A DNA stretch of 64,000 nt from contig CAVZEU010000007.1 in the NCBI GenBank assembly GCA_963774415.1, positions 186,001-250,000 on the forward strand. The letters are read 5' to 3'. This DNA comes from SZUA-36 sp963774415 (GTDB taxonomy: Bacteria; Pseudomonadota; Gammaproteobacteria; Xanthomonadales; SZUA-36). The notes below the pieces were generated by a model. The model saw only the letters and a list, made by a program, of their open reading frames with translations, ran no database searches and was not told the origin of the DNA. Below, in pieces: positions 50,860 to 58,436 of this stretch. The position numbers were made by a program, and so were the translations under genes. Positions within the stretch are counted from its first letter, which is position 1; every line of letters starts with the position of its first letter.

Positions 50860-52053
50860 GTGCTGAGAATTGCGATAAGGATGCTTATCGGCGACCGCGC
50901 CAAGTACGCCGGCCTGTTGATGGGGGTCGCTTTCACCGCATTCCTGGTCACCTTCGCCGCGGCCTATTTTGCCGGTTTCATGACCCGCAGCTATGCCTTG
51001 ATCCGGGAAAATCCCGCCGCCGATATCTGGGTGATGGACCCCGCCGTCGCCACCGTGGACCGAACCATCAACATGCCGGATAGCGCACTCGACCAGGTCC
51101 GCTCGGTTACGGGCGTGGGCGGTGCGGCACCGCTGGCGCTGGGCAGGCTCAACGCGCGCTTCGCCAACGGGCGCTTCCAGGAGTTCCAGGTGATCGGTGT
51201 CGACGACGCGACACTGGAAGGCGCCCCACGGCTAGAAGACGGCTCCGAGCCGACGGGTCTGCACGGCCCCGATGCCGCGATCGTCGACGCGGGCGGCACA
51301 GAGGGCAAGCTCGAAACACCGTCGCTGGCCCGTGACCAGTGGCCATACGATGGTGTACACCTCGATGTGCCGACACGCGCTCTGCAGCCCGGCGACGAAC
51401 TTCTGGCCGACGGCCGGCGCATCGAGGTCATCGGCCGCTCCAACTCACTGCCCCGCTTCCCGCCCAGGCCCCTGCTCTACACCACCTATTCGGACGCCGC
51501 GCAAATCCTGCCGCACGAACGACACTTGCTGACCTTCGTCCTCGTCAGCGCCAGGCGCGGGACAAACCTGCGACAGCTTGCTCGCCGCATCCAACAGGAA
51601 ACGGGTCTGCGGGCGCGGACCGCCGCTGACTTCATAAAAGATACCGTCATCTGGAACCTGTTGAACTCGGAGGACGTCGGCGACATGGGCGCCATGATCA
51701 TACTGGCCATGACCGTGGGCTTCGGCGCCACCGGCATATTGCTTTACATGTTCACGTACGAAAATCTCAGGCACTACGCCGTGCTCAAATCGATGGGGGC
51801 GGGCAACCGCACGCTGCGGCGGATGATTTTTGTCCAGACCTGCATGTGCGTGTCGGTTGGCGCCGGCCTCGGCCTCGGGCTGTGCGCCATCGCCAGCGAA
51901 GTCGTCAGCCACTGGGGTTTCCCTTTCCGGCTGATGTGGTTCGCGCCGCTACTGGGGGTCGCCGGCGTCATGATCGTCGGCCTGACCGCGGCGCTGATCA
52001 GTATCCGGCCGGTGCTCAGGCTCGACCCGGGAATCGTGTTCGCAGGCCGCTGA
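50860..52053 (+). CDS. DevC/MacB-type FtsX-like ABC permease
   Basis: A 397-residue permease with one N-terminal helix (YAGLLMGVAFTAFLVTFAAAYF), a large periplasmic domain (about residues 45-265) and three C-terminal helices (MIILAMTVGFGATGILLYMF, CMCVSVGAGLGLGLCAIA, APLLGVAGVMIVGLTAALI) typical of the FtsX fold. The conserved YAVLKSMGAGNRTLRRMI coupling segment is present. It starts at GTG 50860 (VLRIAIRMLIGDRAKY), which fits DevC homologues. It completes the exporter encoded from 49237. Confidence 0.88.
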   Translation: MLRIAIRMLIGDRAKYAGLLMGVAFTAFLVTFAAAYFAGFMTRSYALIRENPAADIWVMDPAVATVDRTINMPDSALDQVRSVTGVGGAAPLALGRLNARFANGRFQEFQVIGVDDATLEGAPRLEDGSEPTGLHGPDAAIVDAGGTEGKLETPSLARDQWPYDGVHLDVPTRALQPGDELLADGRRIEVIGRSNSLPRFPPRPLLYTTYSDAAQILPHERHLLTFVLVSARRGTNLRQLARRIQQETGLRARTAADFIKDTVIWNLLNSEDVGDMGAMIILAMTVGFGATGILLYMFTYENLRHYAVLKSMGAGNRTLRRMIFVQTCMCVSVGAGLGLGLCAIASEVVSHWGFPFRLMWFAPLLGVAGVMIVGLTAALISIRPVLRLDPGIVFAGR

Positions 52054-52151
52054 TTCGGGTGTTTTTCCCTTGCCCTGAACCGGTGACGGCGGGATAATAA
52101 CGAGTGGCCGAAAACACCTTTTCCATGGCCTACCTGGTAGCACGAAAAACC

Positions 52152-52313
52152 ATGACCGACAAGCAACAAAAACCGGATTCCAAGCAGCGGCCGGCAACCC
52201 GTGCAAAGCCTTCGCCGGTCACGTCACTGCCCAAGGAAATTAATGGCCCCAAGGGCCCGGAACCCACCCGTTTTGGGGACTGGGAACGCAAGGGCCGTTG
52301 CAGTGATTTTTAA
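52152..52313 (+). CDS. SDHAF4-like succinate dehydrogenase assembly protein (DUF1674)
   Basis: A 53-residue protein whose C-terminus NGPKGPEPTRFGDWERKGRC, followed by SDF, is the signature of the DUF1674/SDHAF4 family. In mitochondria this factor binds flavinylated SdhA and promotes assembly with SdhB. The position 106 bp ahead of sdhC supports the same job here. The ATG at 52152 (MTDKQQKPDS) gives a normal length; the frame is open from a GTG at 52104. The N-terminal half is basic and probably disordered. Confidence 0.85.
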   Translation: MTDKQQKPDSKQRPATRAKPSPVTSLPKEINGPKGPEPTRFGDWERKGRCSDF

Positions 52314-52419
52314 GAGTTCCAGCCACGGCGGTGAATCATTTGCCGCGGTTGCGCAACCCGGAAAAGCTCGTGTTTTGTTTTGCCCAATGACCTTTACAAA
52401 CTGATCAAGGGATACTTCC

Positions 52420-52818
52420 ATGTCAACCAATGAGCGACCACTGTCCCCTCATTTATCGGTATACAAGCTCGAATTACCCATGGTGCTATCGGGACTGCAC
52501 CGGATTACGGGTTTGGCCCTGGCCGGCGGCTCGATTTTGCTGGTGGTCTGGATCGTATGCGCCGCACACTCGGCCGAGGCCTATGCCGGCATGAGCCGCT
52601 TCCTCGGCAGTTTCATCGGCCAGTTCGTGCTGTTCGGCTGGGCCTTTTCGCTGATTTTTCACACCGTCAGCGGCGTCCGTCATCTGATCTGGGACACCGG
52701 CAAACTGCTCGAGGTGGAGCAGATCAAGCGCAGCAGCGTCATCGTGCTGGCGCTGAGCATCGCCCTGACCCTGGTCGCCTGGTTCCTCGGCGGCGGCTAC
52801 CCGGGAGGTGGCGCATGA
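52420..52818 (+). CDS. sdhC: Succinate dehydrogenase cytochrome b556 subunit
   Basis: A 132-residue membrane anchor of complex II with three helices. Signatures: RPLSPHLSVYKLE, LSGLHRITGLALAGGS (the quinone-site Ser and Arg) and FHTVSGVRHLIWDTG with the haem b axial His. It is part of the quinone and haem site with SdhD. The ATG at 52420 follows AAGGGATACTTCC. Its stop overlaps the sdhD start (ATGA at 52815). Confidence 0.95.
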   Translation: MSTNERPLSPHLSVYKLELPMVLSGLHRITGLALAGGSILLVVWIVCAAHSAEAYAGMSRFLGSFIGQFVLFGWAFSLIFHTVSGVRHLIWDTGKLLEVEQIKRSSVIVLALSIALTLVAWFLGGGYPGGGA

Positions 52819-53195
52819 ATTACCGCAACCCCATATTGCGTGCACGCGGGCTCGGTTCATCCAAGCACGGTCTTCACCATTGGTGGATGCAGCGCTTGTC
52901 CGCGCTCGGCCTGCTGCCGCTCGTCATCTGGTTCGTGGTCTCGATCATAGCGATTTCCGGGCGCAGTCACGCCGAGGTCATCGAGTGGATGAAGTCGCCT
53001 CACAACAGCGTGTTACTGAGCCTCTTTCTCATCGTCACGCTCTACCATTCCAACCTGGGTCTGCAGAAGGTTTTCGAAGACTACGTGCAGGCGCGCTGGC
53101 TGCAGCTGAGTTCCCGTATCGTTGCGGGTTTTGCCGCCGTGCTGCTGGGATTTGCAGGCGTTTTCTCACTTCTGAGTCTGGCGTTCGGAGGCTGA
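52815..53195 (+). CDS. sdhD: Succinate dehydrogenase membrane anchor subunit
   Basis: A 126-residue anchor with three helices: QRLSALGLLPLVIWFVVSII, VLLSLFLIVTLYHSNLGLQKVFEDYV and the C-terminal VAGFAAVLLGFAGVFSLLSL. The HSNLGLQKVFEDYV segment, with a His and the quinone-site Asp-Tyr, is typical of SdhD. The start at 52815 (MNYRNPILRARGLGSSKHG) overlaps sdhC; the longer frame upstream is a shadow of sdhC. sdhA follows after two bases. Confidence 0.93.
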   Translation: MNYRNPILRARGLGSSKHGLHHWWMQRLSALGLLPLVIWFVVSIIAISGRSHAEVIEWMKSPHNSVLLSLFLIVTLYHSNLGLQKVFEDYVQARWLQLSSRIVAGFAAVLLGFAGVFSLLSLAFGG

Positions 53196-53197
53196 CA

Positions 53198-54991
53198 ATG
53201 AGCCAAGCATACGAAATTATCGAACACAAATATGACGTGGTTGTCCTGGGCGCCGGCGGCGCCGGTCTCCGCGCCACTTTCGGCATGGCCGAACAAAACC
53301 TGAAAACGGCGTGCATCACCAAGGTGTTTCCGACGCGCAGCCACACGGTGGCGGCGCAGGGCGGCATTGCCGCGTCGCTGGGCAACCTGGGCGAAGACAA
53401 CTGGCGCTGGCACATGTACGACACCGTCAAGGGTTCCGACTGGCTGGGTGACCAGGACGCGATCGAATACATGTGCCGCGAAGCCGCGCAGGCGGTCTTT
53501 GAACTCGAGCACGCCGGGCTGCCCTTCTCGCGCACGGAGGACGGGCGCATTTACCAGCGGCCGTTTGGCGGTCACATGAGCAACTACGGCGAAACGCCCG
53601 TGCCCAGGGCCTGCGCGGCCGCCGACCGTACCGGCCACGCGATGCTGCACACGCTGTATCAGCAGGCGCTGAAGCACCAGGCGGAATTCTTCGTGGAATA
53701 CTTCGCCACCGACCTGATCATGGACGACGAGGGCGTGTGCCGGGGCTTGCTCGCCTGGGATCTCAACAACGGTACGCTGCACCGTTTCCAGGCGCACATG
53801 GTGGTGCTGGCAACGGGCGGCTACGGACGCACCTATTTCTCCGCCACCTCGGCCCATATCTGCACCGGCGACGGGCATGGCCTCATCGCACGCGCCGGGT
53901 TGCCGCTGCAGGACATGGAATTCATGCAATTCCACCCGACCGGCGTCTATGGCGCGGGCATGCTCATCACCGAGGGTGTGCGCGGCGAGGGCGGTTATCT
54001 GACCAATTCCGAGGGCGAGCGGTTCATGGAGCGTTATGCGCCCAATGCCAAGGACCTGGCCTCGCGCGATGTCGTCAGCCGCGCAATGACCATCGAAATC
54101 AACGAGGGCCGCGGCGTCGGCCCGAGGAAAGACCACATCCACCTGCACCTCGAGCACCTCGGTTCCGAGGTCATTTACGAGCGCCTGCCGGGAATTGCCG
54201 AGACCTCGAAGATATTCGCCGACGTAGACGTGACACGGGACCCGATTCCGGTCCTGCCGACCGCGCACTACAGCATGGGCGGCATACCGACCAATTACAT
54301 GGGCGAGGTGCTGCGGCCCACCGCTGATGATCCCGATGCCGTCGCGCCCGGGCTGATGTCCATCGGCGAGGCCGCCTGCGTATCCGTCCACGGCGCCAAC
54401 CGCCTCGGCTGCAATTCGCTGCTGGACCTGGTGGTCTTCGGCCGCGCCGCGGCACTGCGTTGCGGCGAACTGATCGAGCCGGATTCGCCGCACGAACCCT
54501 TGCCGAAAGACTCGCTCGAGCCGGCGCTCGATCACTTCGACCGCGTGCGCCACAACAAGGGCGAGATCACGACCGCGGAACTGCGGCTGCGAATGCAGCG
54601 GGACATGCAAAAGCATGCGGCTGTATTCCGCACCAAGGACACGCTGCGCGAAGGCGAGGAGCTAATCAACGCCTGCCATGCCGACTTTGCCAAGGTGGCG
54701 CTCAGTGACCGCGGCATGGTCTGGAACTCGGACCTTGCAGAAGCCCTCGAGTTGGAAAATCTGCTGGTTTGCGCCAGTGCGCTGATCACCAGCGCGCTGC
54801 ATCGCACCGAAACGCGCGGTGCGCACGCCCGCGAGGACTTCGGCGAACGCAACGACGCGGATTGGATGAAGCATACGCTGTCCTGGTTGCGTGAGCCGGG
54901 CACTTCACCCAAGCTGGGTTACCGGCCGGTGCACACCTATACCCTCACCGATGAAGTCGACTACATCGAACCCAAAAAACGCGTTTATTAA
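53198..54991 (+). CDS. sdhA: Succinate dehydrogenase flavoprotein subunit
   Basis: A 597-residue FAD subunit that oxidises succinate to fumarate. The dinucleotide fold is VVVLGAGGAGLRATFG (residues 15-30). The covalent FAD His lies in TRSHTVAAQGGIAASLG, catalytic regions in QFHPTGVYGAGML and TAHYSMGGIPTNYMG, and the capping/active-site segment in VHGANRLGCNSLLDLVVFGR. Length agrees with E. coli SdhA (588). The start MSQAYEIIEHKYDVV at 53198 lies two bases after sdhD. With rquA in the same window, reverse operation as a rhodoquinol-fumarate reductase is conceivable, but nothing in SdhA itself proves direction. Confidence 0.97.
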   Translation: MSQAYEIIEHKYDVVVLGAGGAGLRATFGMAEQNLKTACITKVFPTRSHTVAAQGGIAASLGNLGEDNWRWHMYDTVKGSDWLGDQDAIEYMCREAAQAVFELEHAGLPFSRTEDGRIYQRPFGGHMSNYGETPVPRACAAADRTGHAMLHTLYQQALKHQAEFFVEYFATDLIMDDEGVCRGLLAWDLNNGTLHRFQAHMVVLATGGYGRTYFSATSAHICTGDGHGLIARAGLPLQDMEFMQFHPTGVYGAGMLITEGVRGEGGYLTNSEGERFMERYAPNAKDLASRDVVSRAMTIEINEGRGVGPRKDHIHLHLEHLGSEVIYERLPGIAETSKIFADVDVTRDPIPVLPTAHYSMGGIPTNYMGEVLRPTADDPDAVAPGLMSIGEAACVSVHGANRLGCNSLLDLVVFGRAAALRCGELIEPDSPHEPLPKDSLEPALDHFDRVRHNKGEITTAELRLRMQRDMQKHAAVFRTKDTLREGEELINACHADFAKVALSDRGMVWNSDLAEALELENLLVCASALITSALHRTETRGAHAREDFGERNDADWMKHTLSWLREPGTSPKLGYRPVHTYTLTDEVDYIEPKKRVY

Positions 54992-55012
54992 TCAAGAGGC
55001 AAGAGATTCAAA

Positions 55013-55798
55013 ATGATGAAATTTTCGCTTCCGCTGAACTCCCGCGTCGTCAAAGGCAAGGACTGGGGACCGGCCGAGGGTGCCAGCAACGCACGCAAAT
55101 TCAACATCTACCGCTGGGATCCGGATACGGCCGAGCAACCCCGCGTCGACAGCTACACGCTGGACATGGACGACTGCGGCCCGATGCTGTTGCACGCCCT
55201 GATCAAGATCAAGGATGAAATCGACCAGACGCTGACGTTCAGACGGTCTTGCCGCGAAGGCATATGCGGGTCCTGCGCGATGAACATCAACGGCACCAAT
55301 ACCCTCGCCTGCACACTCAACATGAGTGACCTGCCGTCCGGAGACGTGGATATCTACCCGTTGCCCCATATGCCGGTGGTCAAGGACCTGGTGCCGGACC
55401 TGACGCACTTTTACGCCCAGTACGCGACGATCAAGCCATGGATCGAGACGCAGTCCCCGCCGCCGCCGAACCAGGAGCGCCTGCAGTCACCGGAAGACCG
55501 GAAAAAACTCGACGGCCTGTACGAGTGTATCCTCTGCGCCTGTTGCACGACGTCCTGCCCCGCCTACTGGTGGAACGGCGAACGCTACCTGGGCCCGGCC
55601 ATACTGCTGCAGGCTTACCGCTGGCTGGCCGACAGCCGTGACGAGAACGCCGGCGAGCGCCTCGACGAGCTGGATGATGCCTTTCGCCTGTTCCGCTGCG
55701 ACACCATCTTGAACTGCACGCGCGTCTGTCCAAAGGGACTGAACCCGGCGCTGGCCATTAAAGAAATCAAGAAGATGCTGCTGGAGCGCGAAATATAG
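55013..55798 (+). CDS. sdhB: Succinate dehydrogenase iron-sulfur subunit
   Basis: A 261-residue subunit with the [2Fe-2S] ligands in SCREGICGSCAMNINGTNTLAC, the [4Fe-4S] and [3Fe-4S] ligands in CILCACCTTSCPAYWW and CDTILNCTRVCPKGLNP. It wires SdhA to the quinone site. Length is a little above E. coli SdhB (238) because of a 20-residue N-terminal extension (LPLNSRVVKGKDWGPAEG). It follows sdhA by 21 bp. Confidence 0.97.
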   Translation: MMKFSLPLNSRVVKGKDWGPAEGASNARKFNIYRWDPDTAEQPRVDSYTLDMDDCGPMLLHALIKIKDEIDQTLTFRRSCREGICGSCAMNINGTNTLACTLNMSDLPSGDVDIYPLPHMPVVKDLVPDLTHFYAQYATIKPWIETQSPPPPNQERLQSPEDRKKLDGLYECILCACCTTSCPAYWWNGERYLGPAILLQAYRWLADSRDENAGERLDELDDAFRLFRCDTILNCTRVCPKGLNPALAIKEIKKMLLEREI

Positions 55799-55838
55799 CC
55801 TGCATCCCGCAACCGTCGGGCGCAGCGGGTCTGCGGCG

Positions 55839-56084
55839 ATGACGTCGCGGCAGGCCAGGATCGGCCGCCTGCGCTGGCGCGGGCGGCGCGGCATGAAGGA
55901 ACTCGACAGCCTGATCGCGCGCTATCTCGAACATCACCTGGACAAGGCGGATGAAGACACGGTGCAGGCGCTCGAACGTCTGCTCGACTGCCAGGACACG
56001 GACTTGCTGGACTGGCTGCTGGGCCGCTCCGAACCGCGCGACCCACAACTGCGGGACCTGGTTGCACAAATCAGGCTGACCTGA
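55839..56084 (+). CDS. sdhE: FAD assembly factor SdhE
   Basis: An 81-residue SdhE/YgfY family protein that promotes covalent flavinylation of SdhA. The RGxxE motif is present as WRGRRGMKELDSLI, and LLDCQDTDLLDWLLGR matches the family second half. It is 40 bp downstream of sdhB and probably in the same transcript. The N-terminal MTSRQARIGRLRW fits other proteobacterial members. Confidence 0.93.
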   Translation: MTSRQARIGRLRWRGRRGMKELDSLIARYLEHHLDKADEDTVQALERLLDCQDTDLLDWLLGRSEPRDPQLRDLVAQIRLT

Positions 56085-56128
56085 GCCCGGGTGATCGTCG
56101 CTGCCGAGGCAGGCAACGGGAATTTCCT

Positions 56129-56866
56129 TCAGTGCCTGGCGCCGAGTTCGTTTTGCGCAAAATTGAGTTCCGCCGCATCTTTTCGGCCCTTTTCCTCGAG
56201 CCGCAACAGGAACTTCATGAAAGACGCCTTGGCGGGTGCAATCAAGCCCCAGAACCTGACCGGGTTGTCCAGCACGAAATATTCATTTTCCAATACCAGC
56301 AAGGGCTGCAGGCCGGCCGAGGGCTGTCCGAACAGTCTTTGCAGCACGTGCTGCTGCCTGTCCATCGCGGCCCCGGGAAGGCCGTGGTGCGAATTGAGCG
56401 CACAGACCTCGTAAATCGCCCGTGAATAAACGCCGCAGAGTATGTTGCCCAGTTCCGCCAGCAGTTCCATCATCTGCGCGCTCGTCTCCGCGTGCTTGCC
56501 CGCCGCGATCGGGACCGGCGCATTGTCGGTGCCGGCGGCATTGGCGCTGCCGTTGCCGCGACCGGCGCCGAAGTAGCTTTCCAGCACCGGCCTCAGCAGC
56601 CTGCCGAGATAGTCGAAATCCTCCGCGCGCATCAGCACCAGCACCCGGCCCTCGATCTCGCCTTCAAGGCTGCACTTCGCCGTATACAGCGTACCGCTGC
56701 CCAGCGGCTTGAGGATTTCATTGTCGAGCGCCGTGATCAGCTGAATCCTGGAGTCCGAACTGCTGATATTGAGCGAAAAGACATTCTCCAGCGACCTTAG
56801 CGTGCCGTCGGTAACATGCAGCATCAAGCGCTCCAGCGACGAGATTTGCGTTTCGGTCAGACGCAT
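56129..56866 (-). CDS. CheC-like chemotaxis phosphatase family protein
   Basis: A 245-residue protein with a CheC/CheX/FliY-type arrangement. The helix ETSAQMMELLAELGNILCGVYSRAIYE (about residues 125-151) matches the ELGNI phosphatase helix, in which Glu and Asn act on phospho-CheY. A further copy near the N-terminus is degenerate (ISSLERLMLHVTDGTLRSLEN). The middle has a low-complexity GAGRGNGSANAAGTDN linker. It lies 45 bp downstream of a CheY-like gene on the same strand, so it may dephosphorylate that partner. No motility or chemoreceptor genes are nearby. Confidence 0.75.
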   Translation of the reverse strand: MRLTETQISSLERLMLHVTDGTLRSLENVFSLNISSSDSRIQLITALDNEILKPLGSGTLYTAKCSLEGEIEGRVLVLMRAEDFDYLGRLLRPVLESYFGAGRGNGSANAAGTDNAPVPIAAGKHAETSAQMMELLAELGNILCGVYSRAIYEVCALNSHHGLPGAAMDRQQHVLQRLFGQPSAGLQPLLVLENEYFVLDNPVRFWGLIAPAKASFMKFLLRLEEKGRKDAAELNFAQNELGARH

Positions 56867-56911
56867 GCAATAAGCCGCTACGGCGCGGGGGAAAAGCGAT
56901 CGGGGCGCGGG

Positions 56912-57274
56912 TCAGGCATCGATCACTCGTTCGAGTACTTTGCCGAAATCCTGCTGGGTATTGAATTTTGGAACAAATTCCTTGGCCCCGGCTTCGATCA
57001 CCCTGTCTGCGATAGCGTGATCACCCGACCCCGAAATGACGACGACCCTCGCATCCGGGTCGAATTCGATGATTTCCTTCAGAACCTGTTCCCCGCTTTT
57101 GCCTGCCATCAGGTGATCGAGTGTCACCAGGTCCGGGTGCAGCGACTGGTACAGTTCCAGCGCCCGCGAACCGTTTTCCGCAAGCCCTACAACTTCATGT
57201 CCCAGGCCCTCGAATATCGATTCGAGCCGCCGCCGCGCGAAAGCGGAATCATCTACGATCAGTATCCTGCTCAT
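56912..57274 (-). CDS. CheY-like single-domain response regulator
   Basis: A 120-residue receiver: MSRILIVDDSAFARRRLE with the acidic pair, phospho-acceptor Asp in LVTLDHLMAGKSG (near residue 52), the switch Ser in VVISGSG and the conserved Lys in EFVPKF. There is no output domain. The acceptor loop reads DHLMAG rather than the usual DxxMP. The start is the ATG at 57274, where similarity to receivers begins. It is upstream of the CheC-like gene, and together they make a small two-gene signalling unit whose kinase is elsewhere. Confidence 0.9.
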   Translation of the reverse strand: MSRILIVDDSAFARRRLESIFEGLGHEVVGLAENGSRALELYQSLHPDLVTLDHLMAGKSGEQVLKEIIEFDPDARVVVISGSGDHAIADRVIEAGAKEFVPKFNTQQDFGKVLERVIDA

Positions 57275-57542
57275 TCCCCATTTCCCCTGTCGAACCCCGG
57301 CCCCCAGGGCGGCGTCGCAACCACGCTGAGTCAAGCCAAACCGCCTGCACGCAAGCAGCGGGCCGGTGTTGCGAGAGACTTACAGAACTCCCTTCAGGTA
57401 AACCATTCTAGCGCAATTATGGTTCAAATCATCCTGTCAGAACTGACAGTCGGCGCGCTCGGGCGCCGGCAGCGGCCAATAGGGGCTGCCAACCTGCACG
57501 GCATGCTTCCGCGCGCAGCGGCCATTCTCATACCACCAAGCT

Positions 57543-58307
57543 CTACTTTCCAAACACGCGCTGCAGCAACTTCGTGGTTCGCTTCAACGGATCCCGGCGG
57601 ATGGCCGCCTCCTCCTGCGCAAGGTAATGGAATATTCCGTCCATCCCTTCCCGCACGACGTAATCGCCCAGGTCGGCCTCGACTTTCGGCACCAACGGCA
57701 GCGCGTTGTAACGTGCCATCGCGTTCTCATAGGTCTTCGCCGCACCGGAATCGGCCAGCCCCTGCTCCACGGCAGGTTTCATTTCCAGCGCCAGTTGATC
57801 TGACATCTTTTCACGAAAATACTGCGTGGCCGCATCGTCCGGGCCCTGGTAAATGCCCATGACGTCTTCGAGCGTCATCTCATCGATGGCCGCGAGGAAT
57901 AACCGCTGTGCCTTTGGCGTCGCGATTTCGGCCGCGCGGTTGAGCCTGGCTTCGAGATCGGTCATCTCCGAGTCCATGCCGACCTTGGCCAATACGCCTT
58001 TGACCTTTTCCAGCTTGCCGGGCAACGGTATATGAATCTGCGGGTCCAGCGCGAATCCACCGGCCACGCCGAGTTGCTCCACCACCCGCTGCGTACCGAC
58101 CCTGAGTGCTTCTTTCAGGCCGCTGCCAATTTCGGCGGGTCCGGGAGATTGCTCGGTCACCTGCCCGCCGGCGACTTTTTCCCGCAGTTTATCCAGCCAG
58201 CCGCCCGCTTGCGCATCCGCGCCGAAAGACGCCAGTGTCAAAACCAGCAGCGCCATGCAAAACCGGGCGGAACATGGTCTTGTCTTCAGGCCCGACCAGT
58301 TCGACAC
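57543..58307 (-). CDS. DUF4197 exported protein
   Basis: About 254 residues; a signal peptide ends near SFGADAQA. The mature part matches the DUF4197 family: GGWLDKLREKV, GLKEALRVGTQRVVEQLG, DPQIHIPLPGKLEKVKGVL, LEARLNRAAEIATPKAQRLF and FREKMSDQLALEMKPAVE. The family is common in Gram-negative bacteria and has no known function. I chose the GTG at 58307, eight bases after AGGA, which gives a normal signal peptide; the frame extends to 58355. It diverges from asmA. Confidence 0.85.
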   Translation of the reverse strand: MSNWSGLKTRPCSARFCMALLVLTLASFGADAQAGGWLDKLREKVAGGQVTEQSPGPAEIGSGLKEALRVGTQRVVEQLGVAGGFALDPQIHIPLPGKLEKVKGVLAKVGMDSEMTDLEARLNRAAEIATPKAQRLFLAAIDEMTLEDVMGIYQGPDDAATQYFREKMSDQLALEMKPAVEQGLADSGAAKTYENAMARYNALPLVPKVEADLGDYVVREGMDGIFHYLAQEEAAIRRDPLKRTTKLLQRVFGK

Positions 58308-58436
58308 GATCACGATCCTGTTACCATCGCGATATTTCCCCAAGCCCCCCGTCACTTGGTACTATGGTACAGACCGTCGTAACCGGTCAACCGGAATCAT
58401 GCATACGTTGAGCATTATTGAAAGGAGTGGCAGGCC

